NCBI GenBank assembly: GCA_024195265.1
Contig: JAJLRJ010000009.1
Location: forward strand, 9,852,791 to 9,916,790
Direction of reading: 5' to 3'
Origin: Dendrophyllia cribrosa
Lineage: Eukaryota; Cnidaria; Anthozoa; Scleractinia; Dendrophylliidae
DNA length: 64,000 nucleotides
Shown here: piece after piece, positions 51,871 through 62,668 of the stretch
Position numbering within the stretch: position 1 is the first letter of the stretch
How the letters are laid out: every line of letters begins with the position of its first letter
The notes under the pieces: generated by a model
What the model was told of the DNA's origin: nothing
Databases searched by the model: none
The model's input: only the letters and a program-made list of their open reading frames with translations
Program-made: the position numbers and the translations under genes

Positions 51871-52547
51871 CCGGGGGGGGGGGGGGGGGGGGGGGGGGGT
51901 ACTCCCTATAATGGGCTATACGGGGATGCTCCGCCCGACGAAAGGGGTACCTTTTTGAGGCTGGAGGTATATGAAAGGGTCGGGATTTCACGAGTTGAAG
52001 TATGTGAAAGGGTAGGGATTTCACGAAGAATAGGAAATACAATACAATACAATACAATACTTTATTTTCACATTTCCATGACATTTTTTGTTACAAGAAA
52101 ATATATATCTAGCTAAACTAAAATTACTAAAACAATAGGACGAATAACTAAATATAAATACCGTTTAAGGAAATGCCCTGCGTCTAAGTAAACCATACAG
52201 TTTTCTAGTTAGACACTAGTCTTGTGTAGAAATTGGAGCAAGAAATGGTAGCGAAAACACGAGTTGAGGCATAAAAAAGGTAGGTAGAACTGCAATTTAA
52301 GTACTATATAAAGGGCCTTTCAAAATATATCAAACAGACATACGCAAAGGCTATATGAAAGGGGTACCATTTTCAACGAAAGGTATAAGAAAGGGGTACC
52401 ATTTTCAATGAAAGGTATATGAAAAGGGTACCTTTTCTGTCAAAAACGGTATATGAAAGGGTAAAAGGGTTTGGACCTCGGGGCGGAGCATCCCCGTACA
52501 AAACTTTGTTGAGTACAATCCCCCCCCCCCCCCCCCCCCCCCCCGGG
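51871..52547. mobile_element. Foldback element with poly-G/poly-C ends, no. 2
   Basis: It starts CC plus 27 G (51873-51899) and ends with 25 C (52520-52544) plus GGG. Inside, ACGGGGATGCTCCGCCC pairs with GGGCGGAGCATCCCCGT. The 9-bp sequence TTCTATACC flanks it exactly on both sides (51862-51870 and 52548-52556). The body repeats GGTATATGAAAGGGT-like phrases and carries a LINE-like tail at 52036-52200. Confidence 0.85.
52036..52200 (-). repeat. LINE-like 3' end with (GTATT)n tail
   Basis: On the minus strand AAAATAAAGTATT is followed by five GTATT units, as in CR1/L2 3' ends. The upstream part is non-coding. It sits inside poly-G/poly-C element no. 2. Confidence 0.6.
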
Positions 52548-53019
52548 TTCTATACCTAGAGTCTCCTTATCCTTATCTTCTGTTCAGCAAAAGGAAGAAC
52601 CGACAGCTATGGGGACGTGACTGGCTTTGAATTAAAAAAAAGTCGTACTCGTACTCAATCTCGTACTCGCACTCAAATCTAAAGCTCCCTAATAACGGAT
52701 GTGCAACGGTTTTGATTGAGACGCCGAACTTACATAAGCCGAACAAATACATTTTTAAGTTATTCCTCGTAGTAATCGGAGATTATGAAGACGCGTTCGA
52801 AGGAACTTCCGGCGGAAATGAGCCCCTGATAAAAAGCAATAGGGGCGGCCATTTGGAAGACCGGACACCAAACAATCTAAAATTTTACTGCACGTACGTA
52901 AGACACAGGAAAACCAACACGAAATTAGGATTGCGTTCTTCGAACGCGAAAATGTATTTTGGAGCAAGGAACTAAACTCTCTGAACATTCTAATTTGGTT
53001 CTCTCAACTGAGTTGATAA

Positions 53020-53160
53020 TAAGGTACATTGGACACCGTAAAAAGACTCTAAAGCAGAAAGCTGACGGTTCGAGCGCTCGCCTTTCGTCAGAGCGAATCA
53101 GTTCGTTCTGACGCAAGGGCTATGCTATAGCGCTCGAACTGTCAAAATCACGCATTTCTA
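53020..53160 (-). repeat. Penelope-type terminal repeat fragment with hammerhead-like motif
   Basis: On the minus strand, 53095-53061 reads CGCTCTGACGAAAGGCGAGC followed by GCTCGAACCGTCAGC, giving CUGANGA, a possible stem II, GAAC and GUC in hammerhead order (G-A-A-C in place of G-A-A-A). The flank ACCGTAAAAAGA is shared with the foldback at 61387-61583. Confidence 0.5.
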
Positions 53161-53441
53161 TTAAAAAATGGCTTGACCTCATGCCACTTATGACGCCATA
53201 TCTCGTTACCGTAACAACTGATTGTCGCCAAACTTCGACAAAAATATGTCTCAAGGATAAACGAATAGCCCGCACTGAAGACGGCATGAGCTAACAATAA
53301 ATGTCCTCTCTTCTACGTCCGAGGGTTAATTTAGTAATTTGGGTCGGACTAAATCCGAATAAGGTTCGATTGATGTGAAGTACGTAGTCTGAACTGCGAT
53401 TTCAACTACGATGTTGATGTAACATCTAAGACTCCTCTCGC

Positions 53442-53583
53442 CCCGGTTGTTTAAAAGGTGGGGTATTGCTATCCACTGGATAAATCACTATAAAGTGGAT
53501 AAGTATTAAGAAAATCCATTGTGTTATCCGATGGATAGTGATTTATCCGGTCGATAGCGCTATCCACCTTTTGAACAACCGGG
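53442..53583. mobile_element. MITE, 142 bp
   Basis: CCCGGTTGTTTAAAAGGTGG pairs with CCACCTTTTGAACAACCGGG; TATCCACTGGATAAATCACT pairs with AGTGATTTATCCGGTCGATA further in. Confidence 0.9.
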
Positions 53584-53705
53584 TCCTAGGTACTCCCCTT
53601 TCATGGTATTGGGAGCCCCTGACTTTTTTGCGTTCGCCCCGCATAGGCCGAGCCATGTGTGCGTGAAGCGGGCAGACATTTTGAGGACTTTGTTTTCGTT
53701 CAGTT

Positions 53706-54045
53706 TTTTGGAAATTTAGGCAGGATAAGGCTACTAAAGATGTTTATTTTTATTCTTTTTTTCCTCGTACTATTAGAACCTGGAATGCCCTGCCTGGTGA
53801 TATGGTTGAAAGTAACACATTAGAATCCTTTAAAGCCAAGCTTTTTGACTATTATGCTAATTAGATTTTAATTATATTTTAATTTGTAAAATGTAATATT
53901 GTGATTATGATATATTAATTTATTTATTTCATTTTTTTATTTTATTTTATTTTATTTTATTCTATTTTAATGTTGTTTTATAGTTGGTGTGATGTCTTCG
54001 GATTTTACCGATCGCGACTTATTAAATGTAGATGTAGATGTAGAT
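53706..54045 (+). pseudogene. CR1/L2-like LINE 3' end with (GATGTA)n tail
   Basis: The plus frame reads YSFFPRTIRTWNALPGDMVE followed by SNTLESFKAKLFDYY and a stop, the standard end of CR1/L2-type LINE proteins. An (ATTTT)n-rich 3' UTR follows, then GGATTTTACCGATCGCGACT and GATGTA repeats. A similar 3' end occurs at 56961-57005. Confidence 0.85.
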
Positions 54046-54099
54046 CTGTTTATATCGTTGAGTTTCGTGTAAGACTAACGTCCATATTATAATATGGTG

Positions 54100-56070
54100 T
54101 TGGAAGTGAATAAAACATAGTATAGAAGAACTTTTGAACGTAATGGGGGGTTCGCGAACTCCCGGTCCCTTCAGTGGTGCAGTACGCAAATGCAGCGGAC
54201 AACTGGAGAAAGCTTGCGATGCAGTTCGAAATTTATCTTGTGGCAAAAAGCGAGGATGACAAAGCGGATAAATTAAAGGTCAAGATGTTGTTTGATTGTG
54301 CTGGACCCGAAGCTATCGAGGAGCAAAGCCATTTTGTGTACAACGAGGGAGAAAATAAGGAATGCTTTGAAGATGTCTGCAAAACGTTTAAGGCACTTTG
54401 TGAGGGACTGAATGGAATGTTATTTATGAGCGGATAGTTTTTAATAAGCGTAACCAAAAAGAGGGAGAAAGGGTCGATAATTTTGTCAGCGAACTGAAAA
54501 GGTTGTCGCTAGCACGTAAATTTGGAGATCTGCGAGATTCGCTGATGAGAAATTGAATTGTGGGAGGTGTGCTTTCTGATGAATTGAGAGGAGAACTGTT
54601 AAAGAAACCTTATCTGACCCATCAGAGGGCTCACGATTACTGCCAACCTTCGAGGCAGCAGAATTGCAAAAATTCAAGTTTAAAATGGCAGCAAATACAG
54701 GCACAGTACATTCATTAGGAATTCAAAATGTCAAGAGAGGTTCGCAAGTTGATATAGTGCAACAAGAAAGTTCTCCTGATCAAGACACCCAGGGCCAAAG
54801 CCAGGAGGTACATACCTATTTTGGATCTGTTGAGCTTGGAAGTGTTTCTGACATCAGGAAATCAACAAAGAGCCTGATCACTGTCAAGATTTCAGGTCGA
54901 CAGGATGTAATTCGAATCAAAGCAGACACAGGTACACAAGCGACAGTAATTCCTTATCACTTATGTAAGGAAATCACTAGGAAACCTGTCAAGAAGATTC
55001 AGCAACCTTTAAAAGGGCGGCTAACATTTAAGTCCAACCCATACAAGAATCATGAAATGAACGTGTTGTACCTTGTTGTTGACGGCGATTTTACACAATT
55101 ACTGAGTTATGATGCATGTTTAGATTGAGAAGTCCTTAGGTTTATGAATCTTCAACTCATAGTCACATTAGAACCTGATCAAGCCATGCTAGAAACACTG
55201 AAAGTTTATGGAGATCAGAGTATCTTTCAGGCCATCCTTGTTATACGAGAGTATCAAGATTGGTTCAGTGACAATCTAGGGAAACATTCAAACAAAGTAC
55301 ATCTGGAAGTTGATTTATCAGTGCTGCCAGCTGTTGTGCATCCACCCAGGAAAATCCCAGTTGCTATGCTTGAACCAGCACGAGTAAAGCTCAAGGAGAT
55401 GGAAGAAAATGGTATTATTTTGAAAGAGGAGGAGCATACATCTTGGATCTCATCTATGCTAGTCATTGACAAAAGGAAAGTGAGCGATAAAGGAAAAAAA
55501 GATCCACCATTAACTAGAATGATGTTCGAATTTTCATTAACCCAAGAGACCTTAACAGGGCACTGAAACAACCCCATTATCCAACGGATATTGAATGGTA
55601 TTGAAAAAGATGCTAACTGACTTTCAGGAGCCCTCAAAAGGTTCGCATCCCTTGATGCATGCAGTGGATACTGGCAACTTCCAGTGGATGAGGAGAGTTC
55701 AAAGCTCTTAACATTTAACACCCCGGCTTGGGGTAGGTGATACTGATTCACGAGATTCCCTCTTGGTATCACATTTGCTCCTGAAATTTACCAAAGGGAG
55801 ATGGTTAGACTCTTTAAAGTGGCCCCTGTTGAAAACATAGTGCATGATTTCCTGATACATGGTGAAGATCAAAGTGACATTGACGCGAAATTGAGAAGTG
55901 TGCTTGACAAGAGTGGGGAAGTTGGTCTGAAATTCAACCACAAGAAAGTGAAACTTTCGTTCCAGAAGTAAGCTATGTCGGACACTTATTCTCGTCAGAA
56001 GGTTTAAAACCAGACCCTGAGAAGATCAGAGCGATTAATAAAATGCCGCCCCCAGTAGACAACTTGTAGT
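54100..56070 (+). pseudogene. Ty3/gypsy-type retrotransposon gag-pol remnant
   Basis: Plus-strand pieces follow gag-pol order: a gag-like segment at 54174-54600 (RKLAMQFEIYLVAKSEDD, VDNFVSELKRLSL), an aspartic protease at 54664-55128 with the ADTGTQATVIP active-site loop, the N-terminal part of reverse transcriptase at 55144-55566 (LKEMEENGIILKEEE), and later RT segments to about 56060 (KVSYVGHLFSSEGLKPDPEK). Stops and frameshifts separate the parts; the YxDD catalytic motif is not intact, and RNase H, integrase and the right LTR are missing. TGGTGTTGGAAGTG near 54094 could be the primer-binding site, but no left LTR can be confirmed. Confidence 0.85.
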
Positions 56071-56689
56071 ATTTTAAACTAAAGTCCAAAGTTTTTGTTG
56101 CTTTTCGCGTGATTTTCAATACTTATTGTTATTATAATTTCAACCCGTGAGGTATGTTTGAGTCTTTGACGTCACTTTCTCTCATTCGCAACCAAGCCTT
56201 GGAACAAGGTTGATTAATGGCGGCCGTAAATTCTCGGAAATAAATGTTAAAATAAAATGACTTCTGATGTTCGTAATGAATTGAAATTTGGCAAGATGAA
56301 TAAGAAAGTCTAATTGTACACGAAAATGTAAAAAAAATGAAAATCAAAAATTTGATCACAGGGGCACTTTAAATGCAATGGAGGTGTACAATGTACAATG
56401 GAGCTGTACAATGTACAATGGAGTTGATACCCTAAATCAGGCATCATCGGGTGTCTAGAAAACTAAGAACTAAGACCTAAGACCTAAGACCTAGAAAACT
56501 AAGACCTAGAAAAGTTGCGACCAATCGCAGTTTTAATTTAGTAAGGACAAATTGTCGTTGGAATTTATTTTTGTGCGGGAATTACCAAATCAATCAGGCG
56601 CATACAAAAATAAGTGTTGTTTTTGTACACAGAAACCGCGGCATGGGATCATTTTGCAAATTACTAAACCGCAATTTGAGCCTGGTTTC

Positions 56690-56875
56690 CATATAATCGT
56701 AACGATCGCAACAATCGCAGCGATCGTTACGATCGACGATCGCTGCGATTCTTGCGACCCTTGCGATCATATTGAAACCAAAACGTTGAGATTCTTGCGA
56801 TCGTTGCGATCCTTGCGATTGCGATCGCAGAGATAGAAAAATTTCTATCTCTGCGATCGCAAAGGTCTCAGATTT
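56690..56875. repeat. GATCGC-rich repeat
   Basis: The stretch contains more than ten overlapping CGATCG, GCGATCG or TTGCGA words, including AACGATCGC...GCGATCGTT inverted blocks and a final ATCGCAGAGATAGAAA/TTTCTATCTCTGCGAT palindrome. The start CCTGGTTTCCATATAATCG resembles 26552-26577. Confidence 0.8.
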
Positions 56876-57985
56876 TTCCAACATAAATAGTATATTTGTC
56901 TTGATTTCATTTCGGTTTATATTTCTCCGATTCTGAAATGATGCGCCTCAGTCGACTTGGTGTGATATCCGCAAGGATTTTACCGACTAAATTAATGTAG
57001 ATATCTCAATGTCTGGAAGTTGCATTCAGCACATGTTTAATCAGTTGAGCATGGACAAAGGTTCTTTCCGGGGCTGATTGCTGTGAAATCAACCCAAAAG
57101 TTGTCATAGTTTTCTCTCTTCTTCGAAAGTAGTGTGCTTTCAATGCTGTCACGTAATTTATAATAACACGCGCAAGCGATCTCAAGGTCAAGCTACATGT
57201 AGGTCACGTACGCGAACAGTATTAGCTGCAGTAGTTATTTTGATCAGCCCAGAAATTTTCATTGCTCTCTCTCGAGCGAATATTAATCCTTGCAATGAGA
57301 CAAAGGACGATTCAGTTAAATTCTTAGATGGACAAGCGTTCGCCTGGCGCGGCCGGCAAGACATACAGCGAATCGCTCCATAGAACATCGCGAAGAAGCG
57401 GCGTCGGTATTTAGGTGAAAGCTTTCCAAATCAGGCAAAGAACCACCGAAAAATAAATTTAGAGCATTCAAAACATATCCGAACGGTGCTAGAAGCGAGG
57501 AAAATCCAATAACGTCTTGTTTGATTCCAAAGAGACCCAACAACTAACTTGGTCCGAAGAAGAACCTTCGTCCATTTCCACTGTGTACTTTTAGACATTG
57601 AGATATTGAGCCGTACCGTACGATTTCAAAATCGGGAAAATATCCGAAACTAAATCAAGACAAATAGGTTATTTACATTTGACATTTCGGAGCACTCAGC
57701 TCCCCAGGATTGAATGGATTGTGCCTGATTTCCACGCGCTGGAAATGTTGGATACTATTGTGACGTTTCAAGATGGCGCAGATTTGGTACCGACACTTTT
57801 CTCGATTCGTTCCGCCTAGACGACAAGATTAGGAAGCGTCTCCTTCGTCGACGCAACAAGGTCTTAGTTTTCTAGGTCTTAGTTTTCTAGGTCTAACACT
57901 GTTGGTAAGTGGCCGGGATTATAAATAAGAAATTTCATGATTTTTATATAAGACAGGGTCTTAGTTTTCTAGGTCTTAGTATTCT

Positions 57986-58187
57986 TAGTCTGTTCCAGGC
58001 GTTCAGATAGTGGGAAAAGCGTTAATAGTGGGAAGGCGCAAAGAAAAGCGAGCGAAAAAAATGCGGGGAGACGAGGGGTTCCCTCGCTTCCTCTCCCCAA
58101 TCTCCCCGCTTTTTTTCGCTCGCTTTTCTTCGCGCCTTCCCCAACTATTCGCGCTTTCCCCACTATCTGAACGCCTGGAACAGGCTA
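57986..58187. mobile_element. MITE, TAGCCTGTTCCAGGC family, copy 2
   Basis: TAGTCTGTTCCAGGCGTTCA pairs with TGAACGCCTGGAACAGGCTA; GATAGTGGGGAAAGC-type blocks repeat inside. Same ends as 51109-51256. It is inserted in the right subterminal repeats of the 1.8-kb element. Confidence 0.88.
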
Positions 58188-58548
58188 TAGTATTCGTAGG
58201 TCTTAGGTCTTTGGCCTTAGGTCTTTGGTCTTAGTCTTCTAGACACCCGGCATCATATGCAAATTTAGTTTAGTGGTGAGAGAAAGAAGTTAAACAACAC
58301 GACTTAGTTAACGGTGCGTAAAATTTTGAACTGGAAAGTTTTTGTTTTGTTCTATTTCTCATTCGATTTGTTTTTCTCTGCCGGTAAAGTAATTTTATCA
58401 GAACTTCAATTGGGTGATAGCTGGGAAACTCAAAATACATTGAGTCTTGCGATGTAGCGGCTAAAGGAATGTTGTGGATTTTAGTAAAGTAAAAAGCGCT
58501 TTTTATACTGCGCAATTTTATTGAAACAGTGTAGCTATAGCATCCACA

Positions 58549-58620
58549 GCTTTGATGGTCTAGTGGTTAGGACACTGCATTTTGGCCGTGGTAACCTAGG
58601 TTTGAATCCTGGTCAAGGAA
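58549..58620 (+). tRNA. tRNA-like sequence (Glu/Gln type), probably pseudogene or SINE head
   Basis: Over 72 nt it has a D-arm/A-box TGGTCTAGTGGTTAG as in tRNA-Glu and a T-arm/B-box CTAGGTTTGAATCCTGG. The acceptor arms GCTTTGA/TCAAGGA pair at six of seven positions (one G-U), failing at the first. By standard numbering the anticodon would be TTG (Gln), with a mismatch at the base of its stem. A Glu-type D-arm with a Gln anticodon and the broken stems point to a relic. Confidence 0.6.
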
Positions 58621-59632
58621 TATGACTATTTTGATCACAGTAAATGTGTTTGTAAAGGAGTGTGTTGTGTTGTGTTTTGAAGCGAAGCGAAACTAGTCCG
58701 TGTTGGTGTAAAGTAGAGGCAACCCTATTGTTCCTATTGTTTTGAAACAGACGTTAATTACTTACCTATCCACCTTTCACTAATTAAATGGAAAGCTGTT
58801 TTCTAAATGGCATATTAATAACGGGAATGAAGAATAACACAAAAGGTATAGGTAGTTGACGTCATGGTTTAAACATATTAATAAGTCAACTATTCCTATC
58901 CCTTATTCTATCCATAACCAATCCAGTAGCGAGGCTTACATCTAATCATAGTTAATCGAGGGACTGGTTATGAAACCTTGCAGACTTCAATGGCGATAAC
59001 AAAGGAGCTACAATTTATGTTGAACTGAACTTGACCGTGCACATCTTTTGTTTTTCGATCACACGCTATGACTGAATAACTTAATGGCAACATTTCTTTT
59101 GGTCAGTTGCTCAAACAAAAGTTCAACATCAATTGCGGTTGTGCACGGTCAAGGCCGAAGAAACGATAACAAAAACATCGAACAAAGACATTGCTCAAGT
59201 GTCATCGCCATTGCGCCTTATCAACTATGATCCAATGAACCTTTTTTACTTAAGATCATCAAAAAAAAAAATAAGCTAGCATTACTTTTATGAGGGGACT
59301 GGGCACTAGTACAAAATGTCGTTTGTATTCAAAATTAATAAAATATTTCAACAGGCTCGGGCACAAATTCTTCGTTGCTGCTTTGTGAACCATTTGGGAG
59401 CAGTAAAAATAGATGACTGTTGGTATAAACTGGTGTCATTTTTGCTTAAATATTTTTTAGCTTTGTGACCGTAATAAGTCACGTGACCTAATTTGCATAT
59501 CATCTGCATGTCAAAATGACAAATTTTACGCTGTTGCAAATAAAGCTTCAGAAGAGAGACTACCCCCTCACCTTTTGGGCGAAATAGCTGGCGGCCTATG
59601 CGTTAATTTACCTGAGCGGCTAATGATTGAGT
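58621..59632. other. Intergenic stretch upstream of the B4GALNT-like gene
   Basis: 58940-59232 is a degraded foldback related to 8134-8402 (TGCACGGTCAAGG and its inverse GACCGTGCACA). The last 100 bp before the start codon presumably hold the 5' UTR. I see no TATA box or other promoter element that I would defend. Confidence 0.45.
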
Positions 59633-60678
59633 ATGGTTCGCGTTAAGCCATTAACGATACTTATTTTATGCATTGTCGCTGTCAGTTTGTATATAATACT
59701 GATGGCATTTTCTCTTTTTGGCCGACCATCGCCTCGTGTTCAATCACCTGCTCCATCTGCAAGAGAAGACGAAGACGAAGACGACGAAACAATCAAGATT
59801 GAGGTTGTTAACTTCAAAGGTTTGAATCAGCACACGTGGGCCAAGAATTGTCAGAGGAGTATTGAACAACTTTGCAATTACCCAATCTTTCCCAACGCAC
59901 CAGATAAACGAAACTTTGTGGAAAATGTTAACATCACCTCTTCGGTAAATGAAGTTGACGGCCTTCGGTTTCTGGGTTTCCTTCATCCGAATACAAATGG
60001 CGAATATATTTTCTCCGTTACGTCAAATGGCTTTGCTGAGGTTTGGCTGAGTGCAAACAGAAATTGGAAAAAAGGGAAGAAAATTGCTTACGCCCAGCCT
60101 CAAGACGCAAAATCAACGTCGAACTCTAGTGTAGTGAAATTGTTATCCCGACGTATATATTATATAGAGATATTATATGCTCGTGGCGCACAGAAAAGTA
60201 ACGGTGCGTTTATTCAACTTGCTTGGAAAAGACCGGATAGAAATGGCTTTGAAATTATCGACAGAGTTTTTTTCTCGCCGTACAAAAACGACAGTGATAA
60301 AGTTCAAATGAAAGTTTACGATGACGATTTGCCAGACGTTCTCGCCTGTCCACCGCTACGACTTAAAATTACGAACAAGCACATGAAGCCAGACACGCTC
60401 ACCTACTTAGAAAGCTCCGCTGTGAGCAAGGCGTTAGATTTCTGTGAATACAAACCCAGTTACCTTCTCAACCCTGGAAGTTTAAATGGCTTCGGACAGT
60501 ATCATGGAGTTCACAGACATGCCCATGAAACCTACAGTTTTCCGTTTTCAAATGTAGATGGGATAGTCAGGAACGAGGGAATCAACCAAGCATTTAAAGC
60601 TGAGTTTCCTTTGGAAGAACAAGAAGCTCGGTCGGTAGTAAACAGATACATAGCCGCCCTTGAGAAAAGTTACCCCAG
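59633..60678 (+). CDS. Beta-1,4-N-acetylgalactosaminyltransferase 3/4-like, first coding exon (partial)
   Basis: Enzymes of this family add GalNAc in beta-1,4 linkage to terminal GlcNAc on glycoproteins in the Golgi. The 348 codons start at the ATG at 59633; the frame is open 6 bp upstream but without ATG. Residues about 7-28 (ILILCIVAVSLYIILMAFSL) form a type II signal anchor, followed by an acidic stalk (REDEDEDDE). Residues about 60-220 are a PA14-like domain: LRFLGFLHPNTNGEYIFSV, then AEVWLSANRNWKKG and IYYIEILYARG. CEYKPSYLLNPG and EEQEARSVVNRYIAALEKSY match the post-PA14 segments of B4GALNT3/4. Translation ends in phase 2 at donor AG/GTAAGC. The catalytic GT domain is not in the window; I found no second exon up to 64000. 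Confidence 0.88.
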
Positions 60679-62146
60679 GTAAGCTGATCGTGTGTTAGTC
60701 TTTATTTAAAGTTAACATAACCTGAGTCGTGCAAGCAGCAATATCGCAAGAAGTTATAGCTTCTGATTAAAACTATTCTCCTGGTTTCTTGAAATGTTCA
60801 GTCAAGCTGCACGAACGTTAACATCCTACTATTATTATTTCGTCAGATGGCCAAAAACAGTATTAGAAAGGCCCATGTGCCACCTGCTACCAGTATCTCA
60901 GCTTTTGGTTATGTTTACCGCTAGAATTCTATGAAATCATACCTATTTATTTTGTTTTAACGTATGCTCCAAAACCTCAGGAATTAAAAACCGCCATGCT
61001 GCAACACGACACGACACGGCATAAGAACATGAACATAACGACATAAAGAAAAGATCCGTTTCTTTCTTATGTCGTTATTAATCACTATGTTCCTTCTGTG
61101 TCGTTATGTTGTGTTGTTCCCACTGGTGACATAAAACATTGGTATTAGTTGTGTTTGCGTTTGCGTGACCCGCTCGCCGTTATGTCGCTAGTGTGAACAT
61201 TTGAAAATCACAGTATTCCATGGGACTCGATGGAGTTTTGTAGCAATTGTTTTAAGGCTTTATCCCTAAATGTCAAGGGACTTGACGACAAAGTTAAAAG
61301 GAATCGGTTGTTTACATACTTGAAAGACCAAAAGTGGAAAACAGTTGGCGCTTCGCACGGACCAATGAAAAAACTATAGCGATCAACAAGAATTTAGTTT
61401 TATCGACAGAGTCGATAAGGTAAATTTGCCACCGTAAAAAGATTCGAGAAAGCTGACGTTTCGAGCGCTAGCCCTTCGTCGGAGCGCTAGCCCTTCGTTG
61501 GAGCGCTCGAAACGTCAGCTTTCTCGAATCTTTTTACGGTGGCTAATTTACCTTATCGACTCTGTCGATAAAACCAAATTCTTGTGCTTCACCCCCACCG
61601 ACGCAGCACCACAGTTTCTCTAGAAACTAACCCCATTCATTTATAGCGATCAAGCTTGTGTAACATATCAGTCAAATGACGATTACTCGCCGAAATCGCC
61701 TTAAATCGATCCGACGAACAGGCAAACAACAAATTATATTCACAAAACATTCGAATTTTTACCGCCTGTGGTCCTGCCAATTGTACAGCCTTTTATTTGT
61801 CGCCATTTTACTATAAACCAATAACGATGGAAACAATGTATTTTTGTTTGTGTTTACTTGATGTGTTTTACTGCTTACGCAAGTACCTGAACGAAAGCGC
61901 TTAGCGTGTGTGTCTTCTTAGATAAAAAAAAAAAAAACTTGTGAGGATAGCTGTTCATTTCAACAAAATACCGCATGTTCTGGGTGATTTGAGTTTTTAG
62001 TGTATCGGCCAAATCTAATTTTTAAAACGTCAATCAAGACATTGTTAAATTATCACAAAAGGGGCTTATTAAAGTGCGCAATTATTTTTCCTTTCTCCAT
62101 ATATCGACTGAACAAGACACGGGAATTCCATTCTAAACAACGCATA
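60679..62146 (+). other. Start of an intron of the B4GALNT-like gene, repeats only
   Basis: From the donor at 60679 I see no exon. 60985-61145 has an imperfect inverted repeat made of CATAACGACATAA and TTATGTCGTTATT; 61387-61583 is the foldback listed separately. The remainder is AT-rich without recognised content. Confidence 0.5.
61387..61583. mobile_element. Foldback element with Penelope-type, hammerhead-like sequence
   Basis: CAAGAATTTAGTTTTATCGA pairs with TCGATAAAACCAAATTCTTG; arms of about 85 bp match closely, including ACCGTAAAAAGATTCGAGAA. On the minus strand of the left arm (61485-61451), CGACGAAGGGC, TAGC, GCTC and GAAACGTC follow in hammerhead order. AGCGCTAGCCCTTCGT is repeated in tandem at the centre. 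Confidence 0.8.
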
Positions 62147-62415
62147 AGGCCCGGGTCAAACGCCGTACTTCACATGAGCAGAACCTAATAACAGTTTAGC
62201 TCGACTCAAATTAATTAAGGTTGCCTGGTGAGTCAAACGTCGAACTTAATTCAGCCGAACTCAACCTCATCCGTTCTTCACCACCAGCCATGAAGAACGG
62301 CTAGCCGATCCAAATACAATCAGTCGAACTATTTAGTCAAACGCCGAACTTCACATGAGTCGAATTCAATTAAATGAGTTCGGGTCATGTGAAGTGCGGC
62401 GTTTGACCCGGGCCT
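62147..62415. mobile_element. MITE, 269 bp, TA-flanked
   Basis: AGGCCCGGGTCAAACGCCG and ACTTCACATGA at the left pair with TCATGTGAAGT and CGGCGTTTGACCCGGGCCT at the right. TA flanks both sides, as for Tc1/mariner. ACTTCACATGAG is repeated inside. Confidence 0.85.
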
Positions 62416-62668
62416 TATTTTTTTCTAGATAATTTTATTTCACCAGTCGGTTGTAAATATCCTATTTTTATATGTTTAGTTTATAGCATTTGCTAGCATT
62501 TTCAATTACTTTATCGGTATCTGTTCAAGTTTGTGTCCTCCATCTTAGGACTATGTAATTTATTAGTACATTCAGTCCATCTAATTTTGTATACCTACTG
62601 TTATTTTTTAAGTGTAACTCAAGTAAGTTTAGTCCACCTATTTTCCTTTAGTTTTGTTGAATAACCGC

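Larger units (their letters stand above)
51271..52690. mobile_element. Outer element (AGGGAACTTTAGATC ends) hosting two insertions
   Basis: AGGGAACTTTAGATC plus GTACGAGATTGAGTACGAGT at the left pairs with ACTCGTACTCAATCTCGTAC plus AAATCTAAAGCTCCCT at the right. Its interior is taken up mostly by the two elements at 51334-51815 and 51871-52547. Confidence 0.8.
56449..58248. mobile_element. 1.8-kb element with AAGACCTA subterminal repeats, perhaps Mutator-like
   Basis: GGGTGTCTAGAAAACTAAGA at the left pairs with TCTTAGTCTTCTAGACACCC-like sequence at the right. Multiple AAGACCTAGAAAACT or AAGACCTA units lie inside both ends. GGCATCATC (56440-56448) and GGCATCATA (58249-58257) flank it: a 9-bp duplication with one mismatch, or an exact 8-bp one if the left end includes the C. 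No transposase is visible. It carries other repeats, including a MITE at 57986-58187. Confidence 0.7.

Noticed and set aside
51818..52116. Poly-Gly and poly-Pro frames around 51818-52116 and 29145-29420
   Set aside because: Translation of homopolymer G/C tracts.
54486..55772. Minus-strand frames of 72 and 172 codons
   Set aside because: Antisense of the gypsy-type pol remnant; no domain on this strand.
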